Positions 1 through 7,599 of a stretch of 15,382 nucleotides of DNA are shown here, one piece after another. The DNA is taken from the NCBI GenBank assembly GCA_028277325.1, contig JANQGL010000192.1, forward strand, positions 1-15,382, in the 5' to 3' direction. This stretch comes from Magnetospira sp. (lineage in GTDB: Bacteria > Pseudomonadota > Alphaproteobacteria > Rhodospirillales > Magnetospiraceae). Position 1 is the stretch's first letter, and each line of letters begins with the position of its first letter. Under the pieces are notes generated by a model, which ran no database searches, had not been told where the DNA came from, and saw only the letters and a program-made list of their open reading frames with translations. Both the position numbers and the translations under genes were made by a program.

Positions 1-653
1 AGGCCGTGGTTGCGGTACAGCCGTGCCTTGCGGTCCACCTCGTCGTCGTCGGTCAGCAGGAACCCGCCGTCGCCGATCGCGTTGAGGTTCTTCAGCGGAT
101 GCGTCGAGATGGCGCCGACCCGGCCCAGGGTGCCGCCGTGGCGGCCGTGCCAGCGGGCGCCCATGCACTGCGCCGAATCCTCGATCACCAGCAGATTGTG
201 CCGCTCGGCGATGGCGTTGATGGCGTCCATGTCGGCGATCCGGCCGGTCCAGTGCACCGGCATGATGGCCCTGGTGCTGGGCGTGATCGCCGCCTCGATC
301 AGGTCGGGGTCGATGTTCTGGTCGTCGCGCACGTCGACGTAGACCGGGGTGGCACCCACGTGGACGATGGCGCCGGTGGTGGCGATGAAGGACACCGGCG
401 CGGTGATCACCTCGTCGCCCTTGCCGATGCCGAGCGCCCACAGGCCCATCATCAGGGAATCGGTGCCGGAGTTCAGGACCACGCAGTGCCTGGCGCCGGT
501 GTAGTCCCGGACCGCCTGCTCGAACTCGGCCAGTTCCGGGGTCATGACCAGATGCCCGACGCTCATCACCCGGTCGAAGATCTCGATGAGCTGCTCGCGT
601 TCCTCCTGGTAGCGCGGCTTGAGGTCGACGAAGGGAACCCTGGTCGCGGTCAT
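1..653 (-). CDS. DegT/DnrJ/EryC1/StrS aminotransferase, 3' end cut by window start
   Basis: PLP-dependent sugar aminotransferase, expected to convert a keto group on a nucleotide-activated sugar to an amine. I read 217 residues from ATG at 653 (N-terminus MTATRVPFVDLKPRY). Family marks are NSGTDSL near residue 60, the PLP-ring Asp in VIEDSAQ, and the Schiff-base Lys at about residue 188 in STHPLKNLNAIGDGG. The frame is open to base 1 (RNHGL), so roughly the last 150 residues lie outside the window. AGGAAAG about 10 nt upstream is a reasonable ribosome site. The gene starts 4 nt after the stop of its paralogue at 658-1767 and is the last gene of the operon visible here. It keeps all residues expected for activity, so it is probably a second functional aminotransferase acting at another position or step. 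The sugar substrate is unknown. Confidence 0.93.
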   Translation of the reverse strand, partial: MTATRVPFVDLKPRYQEEREQLIEIFDRVMSVGHLVMTPELAEFEQAVRDYTGARHCVVLNSGTDSLMMGLWALGIGKGDEVITAPVSFIATTGAIVHVGATPVYVDVRDDQNIDPDLIEAAITPSTRAIMPVHWTGRIADMDAINAIAERHNLLVIEDSAQCMGARWHGRHGGTLGRVGAISTHPLKNLNAIGDGGFLLTDDDEVDRKARLYRNHG

Positions 654-657
654 GGCA

Positions 658-1767
658 CTACTTTCCTGCGTAGAAGGCGCGAACGGCGTCGATGATGGTG
701 TCCTGTTCGGCGCGAGTCAAATGCTGGTCGACCGGGAAGCTGATGGTGGTCGCGGAATGGCGGTCGGTGACCGGGAAATCGCCCGGCCCGTGGCCCAGGT
801 GCTTCAGGGCCTCCTGCCGGTAGAGCGGGATCGGGTAGTGGACCTTGGCTTCGATGCCGGCGTCCAGGCAGTGTTTCAGCAGGGCGTCGCGGTCCCCGGC
901 GAAGATCATGTAGAGCAGGTAGACATGCCGGGTGCGCGGGTTGCGGGCCGGGACGCGGACCTGCGGGATGCCGGCGAAGCCGGCGTCGAAGTAGGCCGCC
1001 GCCGCGGCCCGCCTGGCGACGATGTCGGCGGTGCGCGGCACCATGTGCTTGCCGACCACGGCGAGCAGGGAGTCGAGGCGGGTGTTGTAGCCGAACATCT
1101 CCATTTCGTCGCGGTTGCGCAGGCCGTGGTTGCGCAGCATCCGCAGCTTGCGGTCCATGTCCGGGTCGTCGGTGACCACGATGCCGGCGTCGCCCCACAC
1201 GTTGATGATCTTCAGCGGATGCATGGAGAACCCGGCGGCGATTCCGAAGGTGCCCGCCTTCCGGCCGTCGATCTCGCCGAGCAGGCTCTGGCAGGCGTCC
1301 TCGACCACCGGCAGGCCGTGCCGGTGCGCGATCTCCAGGATGCGCGGCATGTCGGAGACGTCGCCGGTCAGGTGCACCGGCATCAGGGCCTTGGTTCTGG
1401 GCGTGATCGCCGCCTCGATCCGCTCGACGTCGATCCCGAAGCTGTCGTCGCAGTCGACGAACACCGGCGTCGCGCCGACCTCGTTGATCGCCCCGGCGGT
1501 GGCGTAGAAGGTGTTGGCGGCGGTGATCACCTCGTCGCCCGGGCCCAGGCCCAGCGCCTTCAGCGGCAGTTTCAGGGCGTCGGTGCCCGAGCCGACGCCG
1601 ATCGCGTAACGGACTCCCAGCAGTTCGGCGAACATGGCCTCGAACTCGGCGACCGGCTTGCCCAGCGTGAAGTCGCCGGTCGCCACCAGGGTCCGGATGT
1701 CGTCGACGATGTCGTCGATCTCGGCGAACTGCTGGGCGAGCGGGGAATAGCGAACCCTGGGGGTCAT
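658..1767 (-). CDS. DegT/DnrJ/EryC1/StrS aminotransferase (369 aa)
   Basis: Complete PLP-dependent nucleotide-sugar aminotransferase of normal family length. Visible marks are GSGTDALKL (about 59-67), VFVDCDDSF, the PLP-binding Asp157 in VVEDACQS, and the catalytic Lys186 in FSMHPLKIINVWGDAG. HVYLLYMIF and AKVHYPIPLY follow in the C-terminal domain. The ATG at 1767 overlaps the stop of the dehydrogenase gene by 4 bp (ATGA), with AGGGA about 8 nt upstream. The stop is TAG at 658. It is a tandem paralogue of the aminotransferase at 1-653: corresponding bases line up at a constant offset of 1120 nt over at least 400 nt. Context suggests amination of a keto-sugar made by one of the upstream oxidoreductases, as in wbpA-wbpB-wbpE-type pathways. 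Which carbon is aminated is not readable. Confidence 0.95.
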   Translation of the reverse strand: MTPRVRYSPLAQQFAEIDDIVDDIRTLVATGDFTLGKPVAEFEAMFAELLGVRYAIGVGSGTDALKLPLKALGLGPGDEVITAANTFYATAGAINEVGATPVFVDCDDSFGIDVERIEAAITPRTKALMPVHLTGDVSDMPRILEIAHRHGLPVVEDACQSLLGEIDGRKAGTFGIAAGFSMHPLKIINVWGDAGIVVTDDPDMDRKLRMLRNHGLRNRDEMEMFGYNTRLDSLLAVVGKHMVPRTADIVARRAAAAAYFDAGFAGIPQVRVPARNPRTRHVYLLYMIFAGDRDALLKHCLDAGIEAKVHYPIPLYRQEALKHLGHGPGDFPVTDRHSATTISFPVDQHLTRAEQDTIIDAVRAFYAGK

Positions 1768-3059
1768 GGGGCGGTCCCTTTCAGAGGTCCGAGGCCGAGG
1801 CACAGATGGCGCAGGCCGGCCCGCGCGGCGGCGGCGGCGTCGAGCACCCGGTAGGGGTCGACCACCACCCGGCCGGCCATCGCCGCGGCGATGGCGTCCG
1901 GATCGAGGGTCCAGAAGGCGTCCCAGGGGGTCATCACCAGCAGCGCGTCGGCGCCGCGGCAGACGGCCAGGGCGTCCGGGGCCTGGGTGAGGTGCGGGTG
2001 CCAGGCCGGGCTCGCCGCCACCACCGGGTCGAAGGCGGCGACCGGGAACCGGGCGAGGCCGCCCAGGGTTTCCAGGGCCGGCGAGTTCTTCACCGAGTCG
2101 GTGTCCTTCTTGTAGGCGAGGCCGAGCATGCCGAGGCGCGGGTTCGGACAGGCCGGCAATACCTCGCGGGCCAGGGTGCGCAGGGCCCAGTTCTTGCGGT
2201 AGAGGCTGTTGCGCTGCCAGGCGCGCACGGTGCCGACGTCGGTCCCGGCGGCGTCGCCGAGCCGCGCCACGGTCGCCAGGTCGCGCTCCAGGTTGCCGCC
2301 GGCGATGCCCAGGCCCGGCGCAAGGTAGGCGTGCGGGCCGATCCGCCTGTCCAGCCGCAGGGACGGCGCGATCTCCGACCAGTCGGCGCCCACCGCCTCG
2401 CAGACCTCGGCCAGGGTGTTGGTGGTGGTGACCGAGGCGACCAGGAACATGTTGATGGAAATCTTCGCCAGTTCGGCGCTCTCGTAGCGCATCGGCAGGA
2501 TCGGGCAGCCGTAGGCCCCCAGGTAGGCGGCGAGCGGCCCGGGCAGCCCGGCCGCCGGATCGGCCAGCCCGACGATGAACCGTTCCGGATGCAGGGTGCG
2601 CTGCACCGCCTGTCCGAAGATCAGGGTCTCGACCAGATAGACCGCGCGCCCGGGCGGCAGCGGCAGCGCGCGGGTGAAGCCCGGCGGCACCTGGCACATG
2701 ACGACCAGCAGGCCGTCCGCCTTCAGGCAGGGCGCCACCTCGTCGAGCAGGGCGCGGACCGGTCCCAGGTCGCTTTCGCCGCGGTCGTTGGTCGGCACGT
2801 CGTAGGCGATGAACACCAGGTCGCAGGCCCCCAGGTCGGCCACCCGGTCGGTGAAGGTCAGGCGTCCGGCGTTGGCCGCCAGCAGATCGTCCAGGCCCGG
2901 CTCCACCACCGGCAGGCGGCCGGCCCGGAGGTCGGCGACGCGGTCGGGGTCGGCGTCGAACCCGACCACCCGGAATCCCGTCTCGGCGGCGCCGGTCGCG
3001 GTGACCAGGCCCAGATGGGTCATGCCGGCGAATCCGATCACGGGCTTCGTCGCGGTCAT
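1764..3059 (-). CDS. UDP-glucose/GDP-mannose dehydrogenase family protein lacking the catalytic Cys (431 aa)
   Basis: Nucleotide-sugar 6-dehydrogenase fold of normal length. The N-terminal Rossmann domain begins IGFAGMTHLGL. The central domain carries Lys199 and Asn203 in AELAKISIN, equivalent to the catalytic Lys and Asn of S. pyogenes UGDH, and RIGPHAYLAPGLGIAGGN (239-256). The C-terminal UDP-binding domain has GLAYKKDTDSVKNSPALE. At the position of the catalytic Cys (GxGGxCxxKD in the family) the sequence reads GIAGGNLERD, so residue 256 is Asn (AAC, 2292-2294), while Asp260 is kept. The usual PEFLREG motif is also altered (VETLIFG). The family makes uronates by two successive NAD-dependent oxidations, and the Cys forms the thioester needed for the second. 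This protein may therefore stop at an aldehyde, do another oxidation, or use a different substrate. It overlaps both neighbours by 4 bp. ATG at 3059 is preceded by GAGGGAG. Confidence 0.9.
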   Translation of the reverse strand: MTATKPVIGFAGMTHLGLVTATGAAETGFRVVGFDADPDRVADLRAGRLPVVEPGLDDLLAANAGRLTFTDRVADLGACDLVFIAYDVPTNDRGESDLGPVRALLDEVAPCLKADGLLVVMCQVPPGFTRALPLPPGRAVYLVETLIFGQAVQRTLHPERFIVGLADPAAGLPGPLAAYLGAYGCPILPMRYESAELAKISINMFLVASVTTTNTLAEVCEAVGADWSEIAPSLRLDRRIGPHAYLAPGLGIAGGNLERDLATVARLGDAAGTDVGTVRAWQRNSLYRKNWALRTLAREVLPACPNPRLGMLGLAYKKDTDSVKNSPALETLGGLARFPVAAFDPVVAASPAWHPHLTQAPDALAVCRGADALLVMTPWDAFWTLDPDAIAAAMAGRVVVDPYRVLDAAAAARAGLRHLCLGLGPLKGTAP

Positions 3060-3997
3060 GCGGTGGCTCCCTCGATCAGCGGCCGCAGTTCCTCGGCGAG
3101 GCGGCCCAGTTCGGTGTTCAGCCAGATGTCCCCGGCCAGCGACGCGGGCGCGCCGGCGGCGCAGAGCGCTTTGAAGTGGCGATACTCCGCCTCCCAGGTC
3201 GGATCGTCCCGGACCAGGGTCACGGTGTCCTCGGGCGGCCGTCCGGACGGCAGGACGCGGGTCCGCACCCGGAACGAAGACGGGCCCCACTTGCACAGGG
3301 ATTCGATATGCGCCGATCCCTTTTCGGCCAGGATGTCGCAGGTGAAGTGGTTGCGCCACATCAGCAGGGTCATCTCCAGCTCGACGCGCGGCGCGGAGGT
3401 CTCGTCGGCCAGGACCACGTGATCCGGCGCCCGGTTCTCGAAGCGGTTGGCCGCCACCACCCGATAGCCCCGCGACCGGGTGCCGAACCAGAACGACACG
3501 GTGTCGAGAAGGTGCGAGCCCAGGTCCGGCAGCACGCCGGCGCCCCGGTCGCGCCACTCGGAGTCCCGGACCAGGCGCGCGGTGCCGTTGCCGTAGAACA
3601 TCCGGCAGCGATAGATCCGGCCGAGGCGTCCGGACTCCAGCAACGCCTTCATGCGCACGAAATGCGGCTCGAAGCGGTGGTTGTAGGCGGTGTAGCAGAC
3701 GGCGCCGGTCTGCCGCCCGAGCTCCTCCAGACGGGCCAGCCGGGCGTTGTCGGCCGAGAACAGCGGCTTCTCCACCAGCACGTGCTTGCCCAGGCCGAGC
3801 CAGTACGCGATCAGGTCGACCTTCGGGTCGTCGGGGATGCAGGCCAGCACCGCGTCGTAGCTCTCGGGCGGCACCTCGCGGGCGTCGCGGACGTCGGCGT
3901 CCCGGTTGACCGGATCGACGGTGGCCACGCAGTCAGCGCCCGCGACCCGTCGTCGCTTGTGTCCCTGGACCCCAAGCCCTGCCACGATCACCCGCAT
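3056..3997 (-). CDS. Gfo/Idh/MocA-family NAD(P)-dependent oxidoreductase (313 aa)
   Basis: Sugar oxidoreductase with an N-terminal Rossmann fold (VIVAGLGVQGHKR, residues 3-15) and a C-terminal alpha/beta substrate domain. The family catalytic Lys is Lys77 in LVEKPLF. The second active-site motif is VLPDLGSHLLD, with Asp158 and His162. The length is slightly short for the family but complete. It starts at ATG 3997 with GAGG about 7 nt upstream, 8 nt after the kinase/nucleotidyltransferase gene. Its stop overlaps the start of the dehydrogenase gene by 4 bp. In known clusters, WbpB-type members of this family oxidise C3 of a UDP-uronate so that a DegT aminotransferase can aminate it. The order here (Gfo/Idh, UGDH-family, aminotransferases) has the same enzyme set, so I infer a similar oxidation and amination on this operon's sugar. 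Regiochemistry is not determinable. Confidence 0.92.
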   Translation of the reverse strand: MRVIVAGLGVQGHKRRRVAGADCVATVDPVNRDADVRDAREVPPESYDAVLACIPDDPKVDLIAYWLGLGKHVLVEKPLFSADNARLARLEELGRQTGAVCYTAYNHRFEPHFVRMKALLESGRLGRIYRCRMFYGNGTARLVRDSEWRDRGAGVLPDLGSHLLDTVSFWFGTRSRGYRVVAANRFENRAPDHVVLADETSAPRVELEMTLLMWRNHFTCDILAEKGSAHIESLCKWGPSSFRVRTRVLPSGRPPEDTVTLVRDDPTWEAEYRHFKALCAAGAPASLAGDIWLNTELGRLAEELRPLIEGATA

Positions 3998-4005
3998 TGT
4001 CGGCC

Positions 4006-5556
4006 TCAGTCGAAGTGAACCAGTCGTTCGATGGCGGTCAGCTTGGCGCGCACGTCGTCCGGGGTCACCGGCATGTTGCCGTCGGACTCGCACTCCACGG
4101 CGGCGGCGACCGAGCCCAGGATGGCGGCGACGACGTCGTCGCCGGTCGCCTTCAGGGACAGGGTCGCGTAGGAGAGCAGGGCGTCGCCGGCGCCCACCGC
4201 GTCCTTGAGGTGGTCGACGAAGCTGTCGATGGCGAAGAAGGTGCGCGGATCGCCCTCCGGCCGCGTGCGGTAGGTCAGCATGCCGCGCGCGCCCAGCTTC
4301 ATCATCAGGGTCTTGCACTTGGCCTGGCGATGCAGTTCGGTGGCCAGCGGCCGCACCACCGAGTCCTGATCGGCCAGCGCGAAGCGGGCCTCGTGCTCGT
4401 TGGGGGTGATCAGGTCGAACCCGGAGAACTCCAGGATGTTGCCCCAGCGGCTGGCCACCTGGCTGTCGGCCACCCGCAGCACGCCGTCGGGAATCGCCTC
4501 GACCATCGGCGCGATGGTGTTGCGGTTGAAGACGCCGTGCCGGAAGTCGCTGAACACCACCACGTCGGTCGGCGTCGTCGCGATCTGGGCGCGCAGCTTG
4601 GCCACCTGGCTTTCCGAAACCGACCGGTTGTCCAGGGTGTCCACCTTCAGCAGGCGGTAGCCGCCGGCGACGATGGCGTTCTTGTGGGTGGTCGGCCGGG
4701 TGTCGTCGATCAGCGGCAGCACGTTGACGCCGGCGCCGGCCAGGTCGTCGAGCACGAAATCCTTGAGGGCGTCGGCGCCCAGCACGGTCGAGAAGGTCAC
4801 CTCGGCGCCGGCCGCCCGCAGGTGCTTCGACACGATCCCGGCGCCGCCCACGAAGTCGGTGCGGTTCTCGAACCGCACGCTGATGGTCGGCGTCTTGGTC
4901 ATGCCGCCGATCATGGCGCAGTGGCTCAGGCTGTCGACGATGGTGTCGCCGACCACGTGCACCCGGATGCCCTGCATGGCGTCGAGTCCGGCGTGCAGGT
5001 CCCGGAAGGTGACGTTCTCGGCCGACATCAGCATCATCAGCTTCTCGACCCGGATGTTCGGCGGCTGGCTCTCGATCAGATAGGACGACGACAGGACGAT
5101 GTCGCCCGGGGTGAAGATGATCTGCCCGCCGTAGGCCTCCAGGACCGACACTTCCTCGGCCGTCTTCGGATGCATGCCGCCGTGCTGGTACTCGTAGCCC
5201 TTGGCGAAGAGGTCGGGCTGCAGGTGGCGCAGGTTCTCCAGCGGCGTCGGATTGGGGTCGATGATCACGTAGTCGACCACCTCCAGCGCCGCCAGGTTGA
5301 TCGCCCGCAGGTCCTGCGGCACGTAGGGGCGCACGTTGGCCTTCACGATGTGCGCGTCGGCGGTCAGGCTGGCGACCAGGATGTCGGCCTTCTGCTTGGC
5401 GTAGAGCAGGTGCCGGACGTGCCCCGGATGGACCACGTCGAACGCGCCGTGGCAGATGATCACCTTGCGCTCGCGGGGCCGGGGCCCGATGATCGACGCC
5501 AGTTCCTCCCGGGTCTTGATCTTGTGGCTGACGAGCCGCCGGCTCTCTTCGTCCAT
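4006..5556 (-). CDS. HldE-like bifunctional protein, domains inverted: nucleotidyltransferase then PfkB sugar kinase (516 aa)
   Basis: Two-domain sugar-activating enzyme. Residues about 30-165 form a cytidylyltransferase-like domain of the RfaE domain-II type: HGAFDVVHPGH (36-46, with the HxGH nucleotide-binding motif), RPYVPQDLRAINLAAL, PDLFAKGYEY and LSSSYLIE. Residues about 198-516 form a PfkB/ribokinase-type kinase: VGDTIVDS, DFVGGAGIVSKHLRAAGA, VFSDFRHGV, LITPNEHEA and DAVGAGDA (452-459, with Asp458 the expected catalytic base). E. coli HldE has the opposite order, kinase first. Expected reactions are phosphorylation of heptose-7-phosphate at C1 and, after removal of the 7-phosphate, transfer of a nucleotide to heptose-1-phosphate. 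The nucleotide could be ADP, GDP or CDP. ATG at 5556 lies 4 nt after the upstream stop. The phosphatase step between the two reactions is supplied by the HAD domain encoded at 7600-8871. Confidence 0.92.
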   Translation of the reverse strand: MDEESRRLVSHKIKTREELASIIGPRPRERKVIICHGAFDVVHPGHVRHLLYAKQKADILVASLTADAHIVKANVRPYVPQDLRAINLAALEVVDYVIIDPNPTPLENLRHLQPDLFAKGYEYQHGGMHPKTAEEVSVLEAYGGQIIFTPGDIVLSSSYLIESQPPNIRVEKLMMLMSAENVTFRDLHAGLDAMQGIRVHVVGDTIVDSLSHCAMIGGMTKTPTISVRFENRTDFVGGAGIVSKHLRAAGAEVTFSTVLGADALKDFVLDDLAGAGVNVLPLIDDTRPTTHKNAIVAGGYRLLKVDTLDNRSVSESQVAKLRAQIATTPTDVVVFSDFRHGVFNRNTIAPMVEAIPDGVLRVADSQVASRWGNILEFSGFDLITPNEHEARFALADQDSVVRPLATELHRQAKCKTLMMKLGARGMLTYRTRPEGDPRTFFAIDSFVDHLKDAVGAGDALLSYATLSLKATGDDVVAAILGSVAAAVECESDGNMPVTPDDVRAKLTAIERLVHFD

Positions 5557-5560
5557 GATC

Positions 5561-6562
5561 CTACGCGTCCCTCATGTAGGCGAACCAGGACCTGGTCGCG
5601 TCGGCGATGGAGTCCGGATCCCACAGCGGCGCCTCGCGCCAGTAGTCGATGGTGTCGAGCACCCGTTGGATGCCCTCCTCGAAGCTCACCTCCGGCGCCC
5701 AGCCGAGGTCGCGCGTGATGGCGGCGATGTCGGCGAAGGTGCAGTCCGGCTCCCCCGGGCGCCTGGGGATGTATACCCTGTCTCCGCCCAGCAGTTCCAC
5801 CAGCCGGTTGACCGATTGCGGCCGGCCGGCGCCCAGGTTCCAGATCCGGCCGTCGAGCGGCGTCGTGGCGGCGGCGAGGAACGCCTTCGCGACGTCGGTC
5901 ACGTAAAGGAAATCGCGCGTCTGGGTGCCGTCGCCGACCACCGTGAACGGCCTGCCGGCCAGCTTCTGGCGCAGGAACACCCCGATCACCGCGCCGTAGG
6001 CGCCCGAGGTGCGCGACCGGGTGCCGTAGGCGTTGAAGATGCGAATCGAGTTGACCGGCAGTCCGTAGACCGCGTGCCAGTGCAGGGCCGCCTGCTCGCC
6101 CTGGTACTTGCTCAGCGCGTAGGGATACTTGGGCCGGATCGGGTGATCCTCGCGGGTCGGCGTGTCGGCCAGGCCGTAGCAGGACGACGACGCGGCGTAG
6201 ACGAACTTCTCCACCGTCCCCGCCGCGCGCGCGCATTCGAGCATCCGCGCGGTGCCCTGGACGTTGGTCGACAGGTACTCCAGCGGCTGCTCGATCGACG
6301 GCACGATGTCGCCGATGCCGGCGAAGTGCAGCACCATCCGGGCGTCCGCGAACAGCGGATCGCCGACCGGCACGTCGCGGATGTCGCGCTCCTCGACCAC
6401 CAGGTCCGGATCGGTCCGGCGGTGCTCCAGGTTGGCCAGCCGGCCGCCGACCAGGTTGTCGATCACGTGGACCCGATAGCCGCCGTCGCGCAGCAGGTCC
6501 ACGGCATGGCTGCCGATGAACCCGGCGCCTCCGGTGACGACGGCGATCGGCCTGCCGGACAC
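5561..6562 (-). CDS. NAD-dependent epimerase/dehydratase, extended SDR (333 aa)
   Basis: Nucleotide-sugar epimerase-type extended SDR. The NAD motif is VTGGAGFIGSH (9-19). The active site has the Ser run in YAASSSCYG and Tyr148-xxx-Lys152 in YPYALSKYQ. FNAYGTRSR and DGTQTRDFLYVTDVAKA are typical of UDP-hexose or UDP-uronate 4-epimerases (GalE/WbpP-like). Dehydratases usually carry a Thr-Asp-Glu active-site triplet, which I do not see, so epimerase is likelier than 4,6-dehydratase. The start is GTG at 6562: the nucleotide-binding strand begins five residues later and GAGG lies about 6 nt upstream, overlapping the stop codon of the preceding gene. Only 1 nt separates the genes, which suggests translational coupling. 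A 4- or 5-epimerisation of the activated sugar is inferred. Confidence 0.93.
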   Translation of the reverse strand: MSGRPIAVVTGGAGFIGSHAVDLLRDGGYRVHVIDNLVGGRLANLEHRRTDPDLVVEERDIRDVPVGDPLFADARMVLHFAGIGDIVPSIEQPLEYLSTNVQGTARMLECARAAGTVEKFVYAASSSCYGLADTPTREDHPIRPKYPYALSKYQGEQAALHWHAVYGLPVNSIRIFNAYGTRSRTSGAYGAVIGVFLRQKLAGRPFTVVGDGTQTRDFLYVTDVAKAFLAAATTPLDGRIWNLGAGRPQSVNRLVELLGGDRVYIPRRPGEPDCTFADIAAITRDLGWAPEVSFEEGIQRVLDTIDYWREAPLWDPDSIADATRSWFAYMRDA

Positions 6563-6563
6563 G

Positions 6564-7571
6564 TTACCTCACACCCAGTTTTTTCATGGTCCGGATGTTG
6601 TAGTAGATGTCGTCGTCCATGCTGTTCGGCACCTGGCCGGCCTTGAACGCCGTGCAGAGGCCGCGCACCGCGTCCTCGATGGTGCGTTTCGGCGCGTAGC
6701 CGAGCACCCGGCGGATCTTGTCCGAATTGATGTGGTAGGACCGGTTGTCGTTGCTCGGCGTGGTCACGATGTCGATCGGCGCCTTGTCGGGCATTTCGGC
6801 CTCGACCACCGACTTCACCACCTCGGCGATCTCGCGGATCGACTTGTTCTGGTAGCCGATGTTGAAGATTTCCCGCTGCACCCTGTCCCGCGGCGCGTCG
6901 AGCAGCACCGTCACGGCGTCGCAGTAGTCGTCCACGTGCAGGTTGGGGCGCAACTGGTCGCCGCCGAACACGGTGATCCGGTTGTTGGTGACGGCGTGGT
7001 TGGTGAGGATGTTGACCGAAAGGTCAAGGCGCAGGCGCGGCGCGTAGCCGCAGACGGTGGCCGGCCGGAAGGTGACGCAGGTGAAGCCGTCGTCGGCGTG
7101 GCCGTTGAGGACCGGTTCGCACATGCCCTTGTAACGGTTGTACAGGGTGAGCGGCACCAGCGGATGATCCTCGGTGACGTCCGGCGCGTCGGAGACCCCG
7201 TAGACCGACGACGACGAGGCGTAGATGAACCGCCTGACCCCGGCCTCCTTGGAGGCGCGCACCATCGGCTCGAAGGCATGCAGGTTGATCGAGGTCGACA
7301 GCGCCTCGTCCAGCTCGAAGCTGGCGTCGTTGGAGATGCAGGCGAGGGCGATCACCGCGTCGTGGCCCTCGACCGCCCCGGCGAACCGCGCCGTGTCGCG
7401 GATGTCGCCCTCGATCACGGTCAGACCGGGGTGCTCCGGCAGCACGTCCCGCCCGAAGAACAGGATGTCATAGACCGTGACCCTGTGGCCGCGCGCCAGA
7501 AGCCGGGGAATCAGGGCCGATCCGCAATACCCGGCACCGCCCGTGACAAGGATGGACCGATGCTCGGTCAT
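6564..7571 (-). CDS. NAD-dependent sugar epimerase/dehydrogenase, extended SDR (335 aa)
   Basis: Second extended SDR of the operon, clearly different from its neighbour. The NAD motif is VTGGAGYCGSAL (9-20). The active-site strand is YASSSSVYG and the catalytic pair is Tyr144-xxx-Lys148 in YNRYKGMCE. CGYAPRLRLDLSVNILT and LRPNLHVDDYCDAV follow. From memory, RLRLDLSVN and the TIEDAVRGL ending resemble the group containing Campylobacter Cj1427, a GDP-heptose C4 dehydrogenase. That is a resemblance I recall, not a search result. If correct, this enzyme would oxidise C4 of the NDP-heptose to give the keto-sugar used for epimerisation or amination. ATG at 7571 lies 28 nt after the fused phosphatase-transaldolase gene, the largest gap in the operon. 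The TAA stop abuts the next GTG. Confidence 0.92.
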   Translation of the reverse strand: MTEHRSILVTGGAGYCGSALIPRLLARGHRVTVYDILFFGRDVLPEHPGLTVIEGDIRDTARFAGAVEGHDAVIALACISNDASFELDEALSTSINLHAFEPMVRASKEAGVRRFIYASSSSVYGVSDAPDVTEDHPLVPLTLYNRYKGMCEPVLNGHADDGFTCVTFRPATVCGYAPRLRLDLSVNILTNHAVTNNRITVFGGDQLRPNLHVDDYCDAVTVLLDAPRDRVQREIFNIGYQNKSIREIAEVVKSVVEAEMPDKAPIDIVTTPSNDNRSYHINSDKIRRVLGYAPKRTIEDAVRGLCTAFKAGQVPNSMDDDIYYNIRTMKKLGVR

Positions 7572-7599
7572 GATGGGCTCGCTTTCCGTTTGTCGATGA

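Noticed and set aside
619..1854. Long plus-strand open frame opposite the aminotransferase genes
   Set aside because: It is the antisense shadow of a high-GC gene. The protein is rich in Gly, Arg, Val and Asp with no family motif, whereas the minus strand has full catalytic motifs.
3997..5718. 573-residue plus-strand open frame opposite the HldE-like gene
   Set aside because: Low-complexity His, Gly, Val and Arg composition, no motif, and it crosses a gene boundary on the other strand. It is a mirror of GC-biased codons.
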